Source of the DNA: an uncultured Collinsella sp.
GTDB lineage: Bacteria; Actinomycetota; Coriobacteriia; Coriobacteriales; Coriobacteriaceae
Direction: 5' to 3'
Assembly: GCA_902492235.1 (NCBI GenBank)
Contig: CABUKS010000002.1
Span: 71,254 to 135,253 of the forward strand
DNA length: 64,000 nucleotides
Of this stretch, positions 50,417 through 60,311 are shown in pieces (position 1 is the stretch's first letter; every line of letters starts with the position of its first letter). The notes under the pieces are model-generated. The model was not told the origin of the DNA. It did no database searches and saw only the letters and a program-made list of their open reading frames with translations. The translations under genes and the position numbers were made by a program.

Positions 50417-50917
50417 TCAGTCCTCTCTCGTGATCGGGGCAACCGTCGCCCCGCAAAATGCAACTAAGTCATCGGGAGCAAGCTCAAGCTGATAGCCGCG
50501 CTTGCCACCCGAGATAAAAATGGTATCCCAAAGGACGCATGTCTCATCGATCAGCGTCCGAAAGCGTTTTTTCATACCGACCGGGCTGCAACCGCCGCGG
50601 ACATACCCCGTCGCGGCAAGCAGATCTTTGACATGCATCATGGTCAGCGACTTTTCGCCTGCGGCACGCGCGGCGGCCTTGAGGTCGAGCTCGTCGGCAA
50701 CGGGAATGCAGCACACGACATGGTCGTTGGACGGCGTCGTGCAGACCAGGGTCTTAAATCCCTGACCGGGCTCCTCGCCAAGCTGCTCGGAAATCGCGAC
50801 GCCCAGCCCCGACGATTCGTCGCCATCGTCTTCGTACGTATGGAGAACATAGGAGATGCCGGCGCTTTCCAGCTCGCGCATCGCATTGGTTTTTGGCGTC
50901 TTAACAGCCTTTGCCAT
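50417..50917 (-). CDS. ybaK: YbaK/EbsC-family aminoacyl-tRNA deacylase
   Basis: 166 residues from the ATG at 50917. Known relatives hydrolyse Cys-tRNA(Pro). The conserved lysine region is YVRGGCSPVGMKKRF, and SGGKRGYQLELAPDDL completes the family fold. The frame stays open upstream but GGAAAGGA precedes this ATG. It starts the ybaK-murJ-uvrC run, with 3 bp before murJ. Confidence 0.93.
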   Translation of the reverse strand: MAKAVKTPKTNAMRELESAGISYVLHTYEDDGDESSGLGVAISEQLGEEPGQGFKTLVCTTPSNDHVVCCIPVADELDLKAAARAAGEKSLTMMHVKDLLAATGYVRGGCSPVGMKKRFRTLIDETCVLWDTIFISGGKRGYQLELAPDDLVAFCGATVAPITRED

Positions 50918-50999
50918 GGCACATCCTTTCCCTCGCAGAGCGACGCGAGGATTAAGTATAGGGCCAATTCCGTCGCATATGCCATCTCGACACACAGAA

Positions 51000-51030
51000 G
51001 CGCCACCGAATCAGAAGGAATCGGTGGCGC
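51000..51030 (-). terminator. Terminator of uvrA
   Basis: A perfect 10-bp stem GCGCCACCGA/TCGGTGGCGC with an 11-nt loop, 21 bp after the uvrA stop; only a short T stretch. Confidence 0.7.
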
Positions 51031-51050
51031 GTCGGTACTACAACGTCTCT

Positions 51051-53930
51051 TTACTGCGCGTCGAGCTGCGCCTGACGCTCACGGTCACGCTTGAGCAGCG
51101 GCGCCAAGAACTTGCCCGTGTAGCTCTGCGAACATGCCACGACTTGCTCCGGCGTGCCCGAGACCACGACGGTTCCGCCGCCATTGCCGCCCTCGGGGCC
51201 CATATCGATCAGGCGGTCGGCAACCTTGATGACATCAAGGTTGTGCTCGATCACCAGAACCGTGTTGCCCGCATCGACCAGGCGCTGCAACACGTCGAGC
51301 AGCTGACGAACATCCTCAAAATGGAGGCCGGTTGTGGGCTCGTCCAAAATGTAGAACGTCTTGCCTGTCTGACGACGATGAAGCTCCTTGGCGAGCTTCA
51401 CGCGCTGCGCCTCGCCGCCCGAAAGCGTCGTAGCGGGCTGGCCCAAGCTCACGTAGCCCAGACCCACGTCATATAGGGTCTGCAGTTTGCGCTTAATCTG
51501 CGGGATATTCCCAAAGAAAGCCAGTGCCTCGGTGACACTCATGTCGAGCACATCCGAGATCGTCTTGCCGCGGTAGGTAACCTCGAGCGTCTCGCGGTTA
51601 TAACGCTTGCCGCCACATACCTCACAGGGGACATAGATATCGGGAAGGAAGTGCATCTCGATCTTAATCTGTCCATCACCCTTGCACGCCTCGCAGCGAC
51701 CGCCGCTTACGTTAAAGGAGAAACGTCCCGGCGAGTAGCCGCGCGCCTTCGACTCCGGCGTGCTTGCAAATAGCGCACGCAGATCATCCCACAGGCCAAT
51801 ATAGGTCGCAGGGTTCGAGCGCGGCGTGCGACCGATCGGTGACTGGTCGATATCGATTACTTTATCGATGCACTCAATGCCCTCAATCTTCTTGTACGGC
51901 CCCACGGGACGCGTCGAACGATGGATGGCATTCGTAAGCGCGGGCGCAATCGTATCGGTGACCAGGGAGCTCTTGCCCGATCCCGAAACACCGGTAACGA
52001 CCGTGAGCGTACCGAACTCAATCTTGGCGGTAACGTTTTTGAGGTTATTAGCGCGGGCACCCGTGATCTTAAGACAGCCGCGGCCGGGCTTGCGGCGCTC
52101 ATCGGGCACGCGGATCATCCGCTTGCCGGTCAAATAGGCACCCGTCATGGAATCGGGGCATGCCATGATATCGGCAGGCGTTCCCGCGGCGACCACGTGT
52201 CCGCCGTTAACGCCCGCACCGGGACCCATATCGATCACGTAGTCTGCAGCGCGAATTGTATCTTCGTCGTGCTCGACGACGATAACGGTATTACCGATAT
52301 CGCGCAAGCGCTCGAGCGTCTTGATCAGGCGCTCGTTGTCGCGTTGGTGAAGGCCAATCGACGGCTCGTCCAGAATGTACAGAACGCCCATGAGGCCGGC
52401 ACCGATCTGCGTTGCCAGGCGAATGCGCTGCGCCTCGCCGCCGGAAAGCGTCGCCGAGGCGCGATCGAGCGTCAGATAGTCGAGTCCGACATCGACCAGA
52501 AAACGCAGGCGCTCCAGGATTTCCTTGACAATGCGCCCGCCGATAAACTGCTGACGCTCGGTAAGCTCCAGGCCCTCAAAAAACTCGAGCGACTCGCGAC
52601 ACGACAGACAGCAGACATCGTAAATGGACTTGCCGCCCACGGTGACGGCAAGCATCTCGGGACGCAGGCGAGCACCGTGACAGCTCGAGCATGGCTCTTC
52701 GCGAATGTATTTCTCCAAGCGAGCCCTGGTGTTCTCGTTCGTCGTCTCGTTGTAGCGCTCGTACAGGATGTTGCGCACGCCCGAGAACTTAGTGTCCCAC
52801 TGGCTGCGGCGCCCATCGAGCTTTTGATAGTCGACCGAAATCTTCGTGTCGCCCATGCCATCCAAAAACGCACGACGCACCCGCGGGGGCAGTTCCTCCC
52901 ATGGCGTATCGGCACTCACCTTAAAGTGTTTACAGACCGCGGCAAAAATCTGCGGATAATAGTTGGAATTGCCGAACAGGCTGCCAAAGACTCCGTCGGC
53001 AATCGACTTTGAGGGGTCTTCAATCAGCGCCTCGGCATCGACTGTCTTTTTAAAGCCCAGACCATCGCACTCGGGACACGCACCATAGGGCGCGTTGAAC
53101 GAGAAATCGCGCGGCTGCAGGTCGTCGATGGAATGCCCGTGCTCCGGGCACGCCAGTGCCAGCGAATACTCCAGCAGCTCGCCCTCGGTTCCCTCGGGAG
53201 CGTCGCGGTCGGGCAGCATGTACACGTTCACGTTACCGTGCGCCAGTGCCGTCGCCTGCTCAACGGACTCGGCAATACGGCCCAGCGAGTTCTCGCGAAT
53301 CACGATGCGGTCGACTACGACCTCGATATCGTGCTTGAACTTTTTGTCCAGATCGATCGGGTCGTCGAGCGAGCGCACTTCGCCGTCAACGCGCACGCGG
53401 CTAAAGCCCTCGGCGCGAAGGTCCTCAAACAGTTTGGTGTACTCGCCTTTTCGCCCGCGCACCACCGGTGCCAGCACAAACGCGCGGCGGCCCTCCCCCG
53501 CCGCCAAGACCTTGTCGGCAACCTGGTCGGTCGTCTGGCGCTCAATGACGCGGCCGCATTCGGGACAGTGCGGGGTGCCCACACGAGCGAACAGCAGGCG
53601 CAGATAGTCATAAATCTCGGTTACGGTGCCAACCGTCGAGCGAGGGTTTTTAGACGTCGTCTTTTGGTCGATCGACACCGCCGGCGAAAGGCCGTCGATT
53701 GAATCCAAGTCGGGTTTGTCCATCTGGCCCAAGAACTGGCGCGCATAGCTCGAAAGGCTCTCGACGTATCGACGCTGGCCCTCGGCATAGATAGTGTCAA
53801 ATGCCAGCGAGCTCTTGCCCGAGCCAGAAAGACCGGTAATGACCACGAGTTGGTCACGCGGAATGGAAACATCGATATCACGGAGGTTGTGCTCACGAGC
53901 GCCGCGAATAACGATAGAAGAATCAGACAT
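51051..53930 (-). CDS. uvrA: Excinuclease ABC subunit A
   Basis: Damage-recognition ATPase of nucleotide excision repair. 959 residues from the ATG at 53930. Two ABC modules: GLSGSGKSSLAFDTIYAEGQ and GVSGSGKSSLVTDT are the Walker A motifs, LSGGEAQRIRLATQIG and LSGGEAQRVKLAKEL the signatures. Zinc-finger cysteine pairs (CPECGRVI, CSSCHGARL, CEACKGDGQ, CEVCGGKRY) are intact. A LexA-like box lies upstream. Confidence 0.98.
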   Translation of the reverse strand: MSDSSIVIRGAREHNLRDIDVSIPRDQLVVITGLSGSGKSSLAFDTIYAEGQRRYVESLSSYARQFLGQMDKPDLDSIDGLSPAVSIDQKTTSKNPRSTVGTVTEIYDYLRLLFARVGTPHCPECGRVIERQTTDQVADKVLAAGEGRRAFVLAPVVRGRKGEYTKLFEDLRAEGFSRVRVDGEVRSLDDPIDLDKKFKHDIEVVVDRIVIRENSLGRIAESVEQATALAHGNVNVYMLPDRDAPEGTEGELLEYSLALACPEHGHSIDDLQPRDFSFNAPYGACPECDGLGFKKTVDAEALIEDPSKSIADGVFGSLFGNSNYYPQIFAAVCKHFKVSADTPWEELPPRVRRAFLDGMGDTKISVDYQKLDGRRSQWDTKFSGVRNILYERYNETTNENTRARLEKYIREEPCSSCHGARLRPEMLAVTVGGKSIYDVCCLSCRESLEFFEGLELTERQQFIGGRIVKEILERLRFLVDVGLDYLTLDRASATLSGGEAQRIRLATQIGAGLMGVLYILDEPSIGLHQRDNERLIKTLERLRDIGNTVIVVEHDEDTIRAADYVIDMGPGAGVNGGHVVAAGTPADIMACPDSMTGAYLTGKRMIRVPDERRKPGRGCLKITGARANNLKNVTAKIEFGTLTVVTGVSGSGKSSLVTDTIAPALTNAIHRSTRPVGPYKKIEGIECIDKVIDIDQSPIGRTPRSNPATYIGLWDDLRALFASTPESKARGYSPGRFSFNVSGGRCEACKGDGQIKIEMHFLPDIYVPCEVCGGKRYNRETLEVTYRGKTISDVLDMSVTEALAFFGNIPQIKRKLQTLYDVGLGYVSLGQPATTLSGGEAQRVKLAKELHRRQTGKTFYILDEPTTGLHFEDVRQLLDVLQRLVDAGNTVLVIEHNLDVIKVADRLIDMGPEGGNGGGTVVVSGTPEQVVACSQSYTGKFLAPLLKRDRERQAQLDAQ

Positions 53931-53991
53931 GGAAGCTCCTTGCCTCCTATTGCATCGAATCATACTGCCGATGAGTTTAGCGCACTCGACG

Positions 53992-54005
53992 CGCACAGAT
54001 GTTCG
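53992..54005. promoter_or_regulatory. LexA-like SOS box upstream of uvrA
   Basis: On the minus strand CGAACATCTGTGCG agrees with the Gram-positive LexA consensus CGAAC-N4-GTTYC at about 11 of 14 positions. It is 60 bp before the uvrA start, where SOS control would be expected. Confidence 0.5.
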
Positions 54006-54123
54006 TAATACAAGATTCGCAGACCTTTAGCTTTGCGTATCGGGTGCTTTGTTTCTCGAAATGCCCTGGAAAGGTTACAGTAATCTACTACTGAACTTAA
54101 TTTGCTGTAACAGAGGAACGTCC

Positions 54124-56277
54124 ATGACCGAAGATATCCCCCTTGAAATCACTTCGAGCGACATGGCCAATCTGCCCATATTCATCGCCGTCCTTATCGT
54201 GGCCACCGTCGTCGTGCGCGTGTATTTTTCAATCAAACACAATGAAAAGCCGCCCATTGCCCGCGTCTTTTGGTGCGCGACGCTCCTCATCCCGCTCGGC
54301 ATGGTAGCTGCATGGATTACGAATCAATTGCTCGTAAATGAGGACAATTCCCTATGGGTCCTTTCTTATTCGGCGCTCGGTGCTACCGCCGTCATACTTC
54401 TTGTCGAGCCCTTGGTTTCGGGACTTATCGACCAAACCGATCTTGCGACGGGAACGGTTGCCTGTATTTGCCGTGACATCCTTGTCATCGCCGCTGTTTC
54501 AGCGCTCTCGTTCGTTTCACTCGAAATTGCCTGTAACGAAACGTTCTATCGCATTCCCGCCAACTCATTCGGGTTTTCCGTCGGACTGCTCGCGACGGTT
54601 CTGCTCTCCCTTTATTTGCTGGGACAGCGTCATGGAGGCGTCATGGCCCTCGTGCCCGTCGCCTGTTGCATCCTTGGCATTGCCGAGCACTTCGTCATAA
54701 CGTTTAAAGGCGAGGCCATCCTGCCAAGCGATATCTTGGCCCTTGGCACCGCAATGGAAGTGAGCGAGGTATACGAGTTTACCTTTACCGCCGGAATCGT
54801 AACCTCTCTAGCCCTGCTGGAGATTTCCCTGGGGCTTCTTTCGCTTATCCGACCGAGAAAGCTCCGTACGCCCACCCATGTCTTCCCCGCAATCGCCGCT
54901 AACCTCTGCGCTTTTCTGCTAGTGACCGTTGTGGGGCTCTCGGGCTTTTCCAGCATCGACTTGGAACAGGCGCTGAATTTTGGATTTGACCGTTGGCAGC
55001 CCATCACCACGTATGCGTCTCAGGGTTTTATCGCTTCGTTCACCGAAATGGTCAACGAGTTGCCCATTGAGAAGCCCGAAGACTATACGCCCGATGAGGC
55101 GCAGAGCATCGAGCAGGAGCTCGCCGCCACCTACGACAGCACGTATGGCTCGAGCGAGCAGCGCGCGGCGGCCGTTGCCCAGTTCAATGAAATCAAGCCG
55201 ACGATTGTTGCCGTCATGAATGAGAGTTTTAGCGACCTTTCGTGCTTTGAGCAGCTCCAGGCGGCCGGGTACACCGGCCCCGCATTCTACAACTCGCTTC
55301 CCGACACACTTGTTCGCGGCACCATGCTCGCTTCGGTCGCCGGTGGCGGAACGGCGAACTCCGAATTCGAATTTTTGACCGGAGCGACAACGGCCTTTGT
55401 CGGATTAGGCAAAATCCCCTATCAGCTATATCAGATGAATGGCGTCAACAGCCTGGCAAAGGACCTTAAGGAGCTTGGGTATACCGCTACCGCTATGCAC
55501 CCGCAAAACCCCGTCAACTACCATCGAGATAAAATCTATCAGCAGCTGGGCTTTGGAGACTTTCTTTCAATCGGCGATTTCGAAGGTGCGCCCTGTTACC
55601 ATGCCGGCGTATGCGACTACGCCACCTACGACAAGATACTCGACCTGCTTAGAACCGACGAAGCCCCGCAGTTCATCTTTGACGTCACGATGCAAAATCA
55701 CGGCGGCTACGACTATGGCACCGTTCCCGCCGAGGAACTGACAAACTATTGGGTCGAGGGAGCCAGCGAGGGTGCCAATAGCGCGCTCAACACCTATCTT
55801 ACCTGCATCAACGCATCCGACCGGGACCTCGAGTACTTTATCAACGAGCTCCGCAATATCGGCAGACCGGTTGTCCTTGTCTTTTTTGGCGACCATCAGC
55901 CGAGCGCCGCAACGACTCTCAACGACGAGCTGTACCCTCAGGAAGATACGGCAAGCCACGCTTTCCGTATCTATCAGTCGACATATTTCGTCTGGGCTAA
56001 CTATGAAATCGCCGGCAATACCGAGCTCAACGTCTACGACACCGTCGGGGCAAACGAGGTTGCAGCCATTACCCTTAATAAGATCGGCGCCCCGCTCACC
56101 GACTATCAAAAGGCTCTGCTTGCAACAAGGTCAGATGTGCCCACCATCAATGTCGCCGGCTACCTTGGTGCCGACGGGCTGCGCTACGACTTGGAATCTG
56201 AAGACAGCCCATACGCCTCGACGATCGACAAGCTGCAGCGCATGCAATACCTCGAGTTCGCCAGCAAAGTTCAGTAA
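54124..56277 (+). CDS. LtaS-type lipoteichoic acid synthase/sulfatase-family enzyme
   Basis: 717 residues with about seven N-terminal membrane segments (to about residue 300) and an extracellular alkaline-phosphatase-fold domain. Glu367 (MNESF), nucleophile Thr410 (GGGTANSEFEF), His526 (QNHGGY) and Asp590-His591 (FFGDHQPS) match the catalytic and manganese ligands of LtaS. It transfers glycerolphosphate or a similar group to a surface glycolipid. It is the first gene of a plus-strand block divergent from uvrA. Confidence 0.88.
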   Translation: MTEDIPLEITSSDMANLPIFIAVLIVATVVVRVYFSIKHNEKPPIARVFWCATLLIPLGMVAAWITNQLLVNEDNSLWVLSYSALGATAVILLVEPLVSGLIDQTDLATGTVACICRDILVIAAVSALSFVSLEIACNETFYRIPANSFGFSVGLLATVLLSLYLLGQRHGGVMALVPVACCILGIAEHFVITFKGEAILPSDILALGTAMEVSEVYEFTFTAGIVTSLALLEISLGLLSLIRPRKLRTPTHVFPAIAANLCAFLLVTVVGLSGFSSIDLEQALNFGFDRWQPITTYASQGFIASFTEMVNELPIEKPEDYTPDEAQSIEQELAATYDSTYGSSEQRAAAVAQFNEIKPTIVAVMNESFSDLSCFEQLQAAGYTGPAFYNSLPDTLVRGTMLASVAGGGTANSEFEFLTGATTAFVGLGKIPYQLYQMNGVNSLAKDLKELGYTATAMHPQNPVNYHRDKIYQQLGFGDFLSIGDFEGAPCYHAGVCDYATYDKILDLLRTDEAPQFIFDVTMQNHGGYDYGTVPAEELTNYWVEGASEGANSALNTYLTCINASDRDLEYFINELRNIGRPVVLVFFGDHQPSAATTLNDELYPQEDTASHAFRIYQSTYFVWANYEIAGNTELNVYDTVGANEVAAITLNKIGAPLTDYQKALLATRSDVPTINVAGYLGADGLRYDLESEDSPYASTIDKLQRMQYLEFASKVQ

Positions 56278-56422
56278 GCCCGCCCATTCGCTTGGACCCA
56301 TCGTATTGCAAGCACGCTCGGCCCAAATGCATCGTAAATGACTCCCGCTCGCAAACGAGGGTACAATGACGCTCGTGTCACATCACGGGGCCCCGGCCCC
56401 AACATATACAAAGGAGTCATAC

Positions 56423-57253
56423 ATGGGTTGCGAGCACGCACAGGCCGCCGGCGGACAAACGTCGCCGTCGCAATTTGAGGAGAATACGCTGTCCGAGGTC
56501 AAACGCGTCATCGCCGTGCTTTCCGGCAAGGGCGGTGTCGGCAAGTCGTTTGTCACCGGTGCCATCGCCACCGAGCTTGCCCGTCACGGCCACAAGGTCG
56601 GCGTCCTCGATGCCGACATCACCGGTCCCTCTATCCCCAAGATGTTCGGTATGAGCGGACGCCACGTCCATGCCCTTGGCAACCTCATGCTGCCTGAAAT
56701 CTCCGAGCACGGCGTCAAGGTCATGAGCTCCAACCTTCTGCTCCAAAACGAGACCGACCCCGTCCTTTGGCGCGGTCCGGTCATCGCAGGCGCCATTAGG
56801 CAGTTCTGGAGCGAGACCTCATGGGGCCCCATCGACTACCTGCTGGTCGACATGCCTCCGGGAACAGGCGACGTCGCTCTCACCGTCTTCCAGTCACTGC
56901 CCGTCGACGGCATCGTCATCGTCACGAGCCCGCAGGATCTGGTCTCGATGATCGTCGCCAAGGCGGTCAACATGGCCGAGAAGATGAACGTCCCCATTCT
57001 GGGCATTGTCGAGAACATGAGCTATATTGAGTGCCCCGACTGCGGCAAGAAGATCGAGGTCTTTGGCAAGAGCAAGCTCCCCGAGGTCGCAGAACGCTAT
57101 AACCTCGACATCTTGGGCACGCTTCCCATCAATCCGTCACTCGCCGAGGCCTGCGATAAGGGCGAGGTCGAGACCGCGCTGCCCGATGGCATGTTGCCCA
57201 AGGCAGTCTCTGCCGTCGAGGCCATTACCCCGCACGAGACCGACGAGGCCTAA
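56423..57253 (+). CDS. mrp: Mrp/NBP35-family P-loop iron-sulfur carrier
   Basis: 276 residues from the ATG at 56423, with AAGGAG upstream. SGKGGVGKSFVTG (34-46) is the deviant Walker A, DADITGPSIPKMFG and LLVDMPPGTGDVALT are family motifs, and ECPDCGKK provides the CxxC that bridges an iron-sulfur cluster in the dimer. It is involved in cluster delivery to apoproteins. The next gene begins with GTG directly after its stop. Confidence 0.95.
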   Translation: MGCEHAQAAGGQTSPSQFEENTLSEVKRVIAVLSGKGGVGKSFVTGAIATELARHGHKVGVLDADITGPSIPKMFGMSGRHVHALGNLMLPEISEHGVKVMSSNLLLQNETDPVLWRGPVIAGAIRQFWSETSWGPIDYLLVDMPPGTGDVALTVFQSLPVDGIVIVTSPQDLVSMIVAKAVNMAEKMNVPILGIVENMSYIECPDCGKKIEVFGKSKLPEVAERYNLDILGTLPINPSLAEACDKGEVETALPDGMLPKAVSAVEAITPHETDEA

Positions 57254-58525
57254 GTGAACACGAGCGCCTTCTATGACGTCCTGGTAATCGGCGGCGGGGC
57301 TTCAGGCCTCGCCGCCGCCATTACGGCCGCACGTGCTGGCAAAAGCGTCTGCATCGTTGAGTGCGATGTCGCCTGCGGCCTTAAGCTCCTTGCGACCGGT
57401 AACGGCCGTTGCAACCTCTCCAACGAATCGATTGATCCTCAGCGGTATAACCACCCCGCATTCGTCGAATCTGTCATGGGGACCCAGCCCGAACAAGAGC
57501 TTATGGGTTTCTTCTCCTCGCTGGGCATCATGACAACCTCCGAGGAAGGCCGGCTGTACCCGCGCTCCCTTCGCGCCGAATCGGTGCGCGACGTGCTTCT
57601 CAACGTTTGCGACCGCCTAGGTATCACCTTAATCTGCGGAGCCAACGTTGCCTCGGCGCACAAAGCTTCCGAAGGCTGGACACTCCAAATAGACCGTCCA
57701 GCGCGGGCACTCAAGGCAAAAAAGCACGACGACCGAAAATCGGAGCTCCGCTCGCTTCGGAAAGTGCTCGCCGCTGTCCCTCGCAAGAACGAGGCCCTGG
57801 AGGCACATGCCGTAATTATCGCCACGGGTGGCAACCCCACCGGTATCGCCGATACGTTTCGCCTCCCCCTCACTTCGCTGCGCCCCATCCTCTGCCCTGT
57901 ATCGGCAACGGTCGTCGGCGATCGGGCGGCACTCAAGACGTTGGATGGCCTGCGCGTCCGCGCCCGCTTGACGCTCGCCCGCAATCATAATGAGCTCTGG
58001 CACGAAGACGGTGAAGTCCTGTTTCGAACCTTCGGTATCTCGGGCGTCGCTGCCTTCAACCTCTCCCGTCGTATCCAGCGCGGCGATACGATCCTGCTCG
58101 ACGTTTTCCCCGACCTCTCCAAAGACGAGCTGCTCGATATGCTCAACCGGCGCGTTGAGCTGCTCGGCGGCTTTTCGCCCCGCGATCCCCGTTGGCTCGA
58201 CGGCATGCTCGCCCCGCAACTCTCCCGCGTCGTCTGCACGACGTTCGAGCAGTGCCATCCAGGCTCCAACGATGTCATCCACCTGGTCTCAATCCTCAAA
58301 CACTTTAAGTTGCTCGTCGAAGGAACCGCCGAGGAGCGCTCGGCGCAGGTCACGCGTGGTGGCGTATCTGTCGAGAGCATCTCAATACCCAGTCTACGCG
58401 CGCGCAGCGCTGTCGACGCCCCGCTTTACATCTGTGGCGAAGCGCTCGACATCGACGCCGATTGCGGAGGCTTTAACCTTGCGTGGGCCTGGCTCTCGGG
58501 CATTCGCGCCGCAAGCAGCCTGTAG
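57254..58525 (+). CDS. HI0933/BaiN-type FAD-dependent oxidoreductase
   Basis: 423 residues from the GTG immediately after the mrp stop. VLVIGGGASGLAAAITAARAG is the FAD-binding motif, LKLLATGNGRCNLSN is the family signature, and VIIATGGNPTGIADTF is the second dinucleotide strand. The C-terminal GEALDIDADCGGFNLAWAW is typical. Members include BaiN of bile-acid metabolism, but the family is broad and the substrate cannot be read here. Adjacent mrp suggests a cluster or redox link. Confidence 0.9.
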   Translation: MNTSAFYDVLVIGGGASGLAAAITAARAGKSVCIVECDVACGLKLLATGNGRCNLSNESIDPQRYNHPAFVESVMGTQPEQELMGFFSSLGIMTTSEEGRLYPRSLRAESVRDVLLNVCDRLGITLICGANVASAHKASEGWTLQIDRPARALKAKKHDDRKSELRSLRKVLAAVPRKNEALEAHAVIIATGGNPTGIADTFRLPLTSLRPILCPVSATVVGDRAALKTLDGLRVRARLTLARNHNELWHEDGEVLFRTFGISGVAAFNLSRRIQRGDTILLDVFPDLSKDELLDMLNRRVELLGGFSPRDPRWLDGMLAPQLSRVVCTTFEQCHPGSNDVIHLVSILKHFKLLVEGTAEERSAQVTRGGVSVESISIPSLRARSAVDAPLYICGEALDIDADCGGFNLAWAWLSGIRAASSL

Positions 58526-58555
58526 CCGCGCAGTCTATAATCAAAAACGCATTCG

Positions 58556-58588
58556 GGCCGTCTGGGATACCGGACGGCCTCTTTCTTG
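58556..58588 (+). terminator. Terminator/attenuator between the flavoprotein genes
   Basis: GGCCGTC (58556-58562) and GACGGCC (58573-58579), extended by GG/CC inside, then TCTTTCTT. TATAAT at 58536-58541 lies upstream, so the hairpin may sit in the leader of the next gene. Confidence 0.65.
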
Positions 58589-58605
58589 CCTCTAAGGAGA
58601 CCTCG

Positions 58606-60246
58606 ATGATCGAAATCACCCAAGTCAACGCGTCGCTCGATGAAGCCGGCGATGAAAATGCCTGCCTCATTGTTGGCAAGCGAGTCGCCAAGCGCGTCCT
58701 ACGTTGCAAGGACTCCGAGATCAAGTCCATCGAGCTCCACCGCAAGTCAATCGACGCTCGCAAAAAACGAGACGTCCATTTTATCCTGAGTTTTCGTGTT
58801 GAGCTGACTAGTCCCCACCTCGAGCGAGAAGCGGTCGACAGCGTCGCCGAGCGTGACCGCTCGCGCGTACGCGCGATAGAGGACGATGGGCCCTCATTCC
58901 CCTCCCCCGTCTCCGACGCACCTCAAGAACGCCCTGTCGTTGTCGGCGCCGGATGCGCTGGCCTTTTCGCTGCACTCACCCTTGCCGAAGCGGGTCTTAA
59001 GCCCTTGCTCATCGAGCGCGGCGACCCAGCATTTCGCCGCTCGCATGCGATCGATCTCTTTCTAAAGGAGCGCATCCTCGACCCCGAGAGCAATATCCAG
59101 TTTGGCCTGGGCGGCGCGGGGACCTTCTCGGACGGCAAGCTCAATACGGGAACCAAAAATCCCGCCCATCGCCTTATCCTCGAAACCTTCGTCGAGGCGG
59201 GCGCGCCCCGCGATATTCTGTGGGATGCCAAGCCGCACATTGGCTCCGACATCCTTCCCACGGTTGTCACCGCTATATCCCAGCGCATCGAGCAGCTCGG
59301 AGGTGTCGTCCGTTATCGAACAAAGCTCGTCGACATTCGCATCGACGCGTCTGGCGCCATCACCGGTATCGATGTCCAATCGTCCGAAGACGCCGCTTGC
59401 AAGCCAATCGAGACAAAGCACCTCATCCTCGCCTGCGGGCATTCTGCTCGCGATATTTTTGAGCTCCTTAAGGACCACAACGTGGCCCTCGCACAAAAGA
59501 CCTTTGCCATGGGCGTTCGCATCGAGCATCCGCAGCGCGACATCGACCGAGCCCAATATGGAGCCTTGGCGGGACATCCTGCCCTCGGAGCAGCCCCCTA
59601 CAAGCTCGTCGCCCATCTTCCCAACGGCCGCAGCGTGTTCTCGTTTTGCATGTGCCCCGGCGGGCAGGTTGTCGCCGCCTCTTCAGAACCGTGCCATCTG
59701 TGCGTCAACGGGGCCAGTCTCAATGCGCGCGACGGACGCAACGCAAATGCCGCCCTGCTCGTTAACGTCACGCCTGAGGACCTTCCCAACGATGACCCGC
59801 TCGCCGGCATCGAGCTCCAGCGCGCCTGCGAGGCGGCCGCCTATCGCCTGGGCGGTTCCAACTGGAACGCACCGGCACAACTCGTCGGAGATTTCCTCGC
59901 AGGACGCGCCAGCAAGGCGCCCGGAAAGGTAAAGCCCACCTATCCGCTCGGTGTGACCTGGACGGCAATTGACGAAGCCCTGCCGCAGTATATCGTCGAG
60001 TCGCTCCGCCTGGGGCTTCCCCTACTCGGAAAAAAGCTACGAGGCTACGACCACCCCGATGCCGTTCTCACCGGCGTGGAGACTCGTTCGAGCTCACCGA
60101 TCACTGTCACCCGAGACCGAACGTGCCATGCCGTGTCGACCCCGGGCCTCTACCCTTGTGGTGAGGGAGCTGGATATGCCGGCGGCATCATGAGCGCGGC
60201 CACCGACGGCATCCGTTGTGCCGAAGCCCTGATCGCAGACCTCTAA
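58606..60246 (+). CDS. NAD(P)/FAD-dependent dehydrogenase (COG2509 type)
   Basis: 546 residues from the ATG at 58606, with AAGGAGA upstream. A 90-residue N-terminal domain (IEITQVNASLDEAG) precedes the FAD motif VVVGAGCAGLFAALTLAEAG. LGGAGTFSDGKLNTG, FSFCMCPGGQVVAASSE and YPCGEGAGYAGGIMSAATDG are characteristic. The FCMCPGG cysteines are conserved in the family. Function unknown. The gene is convergent with uvrB. Confidence 0.9.
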   Translation: MIEITQVNASLDEAGDENACLIVGKRVAKRVLRCKDSEIKSIELHRKSIDARKKRDVHFILSFRVELTSPHLEREAVDSVAERDRSRVRAIEDDGPSFPSPVSDAPQERPVVVGAGCAGLFAALTLAEAGLKPLLIERGDPAFRRSHAIDLFLKERILDPESNIQFGLGGAGTFSDGKLNTGTKNPAHRLILETFVEAGAPRDILWDAKPHIGSDILPTVVTAISQRIEQLGGVVRYRTKLVDIRIDASGAITGIDVQSSEDAACKPIETKHLILACGHSARDIFELLKDHNVALAQKTFAMGVRIEHPQRDIDRAQYGALAGHPALGAAPYKLVAHLPNGRSVFSFCMCPGGQVVAASSEPCHLCVNGASLNARDGRNANAALLVNVTPEDLPNDDPLAGIELQRACEAAAYRLGGSNWNAPAQLVGDFLAGRASKAPGKVKPTYPLGVTWTAIDEALPQYIVESLRLGLPLLGKKLRGYDHPDAVLTGVETRSSSPITVTRDRTCHAVSTPGLYPCGEGAGYAGGIMSAATDGIRCAEALIADL

Positions 60247-60273
60247 CGCACGAATTCCAGCGCGCAAAAGACA

Positions 60274-60307
60274 CAGGCCCCGAGCTCCACAGGGAACTCG
60301 GGGCCTG
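60274..60307. terminator. Bidirectional terminator between convergent genes
   Basis: An 11-bp stem CAGGCCCCGAG/CTCGGGGCCTG with a CC/GG stem inside. It serves the plus-strand flavoprotein gene and uvrB. Confidence 0.8.
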
Positions 60308-60311
60308 TTCG

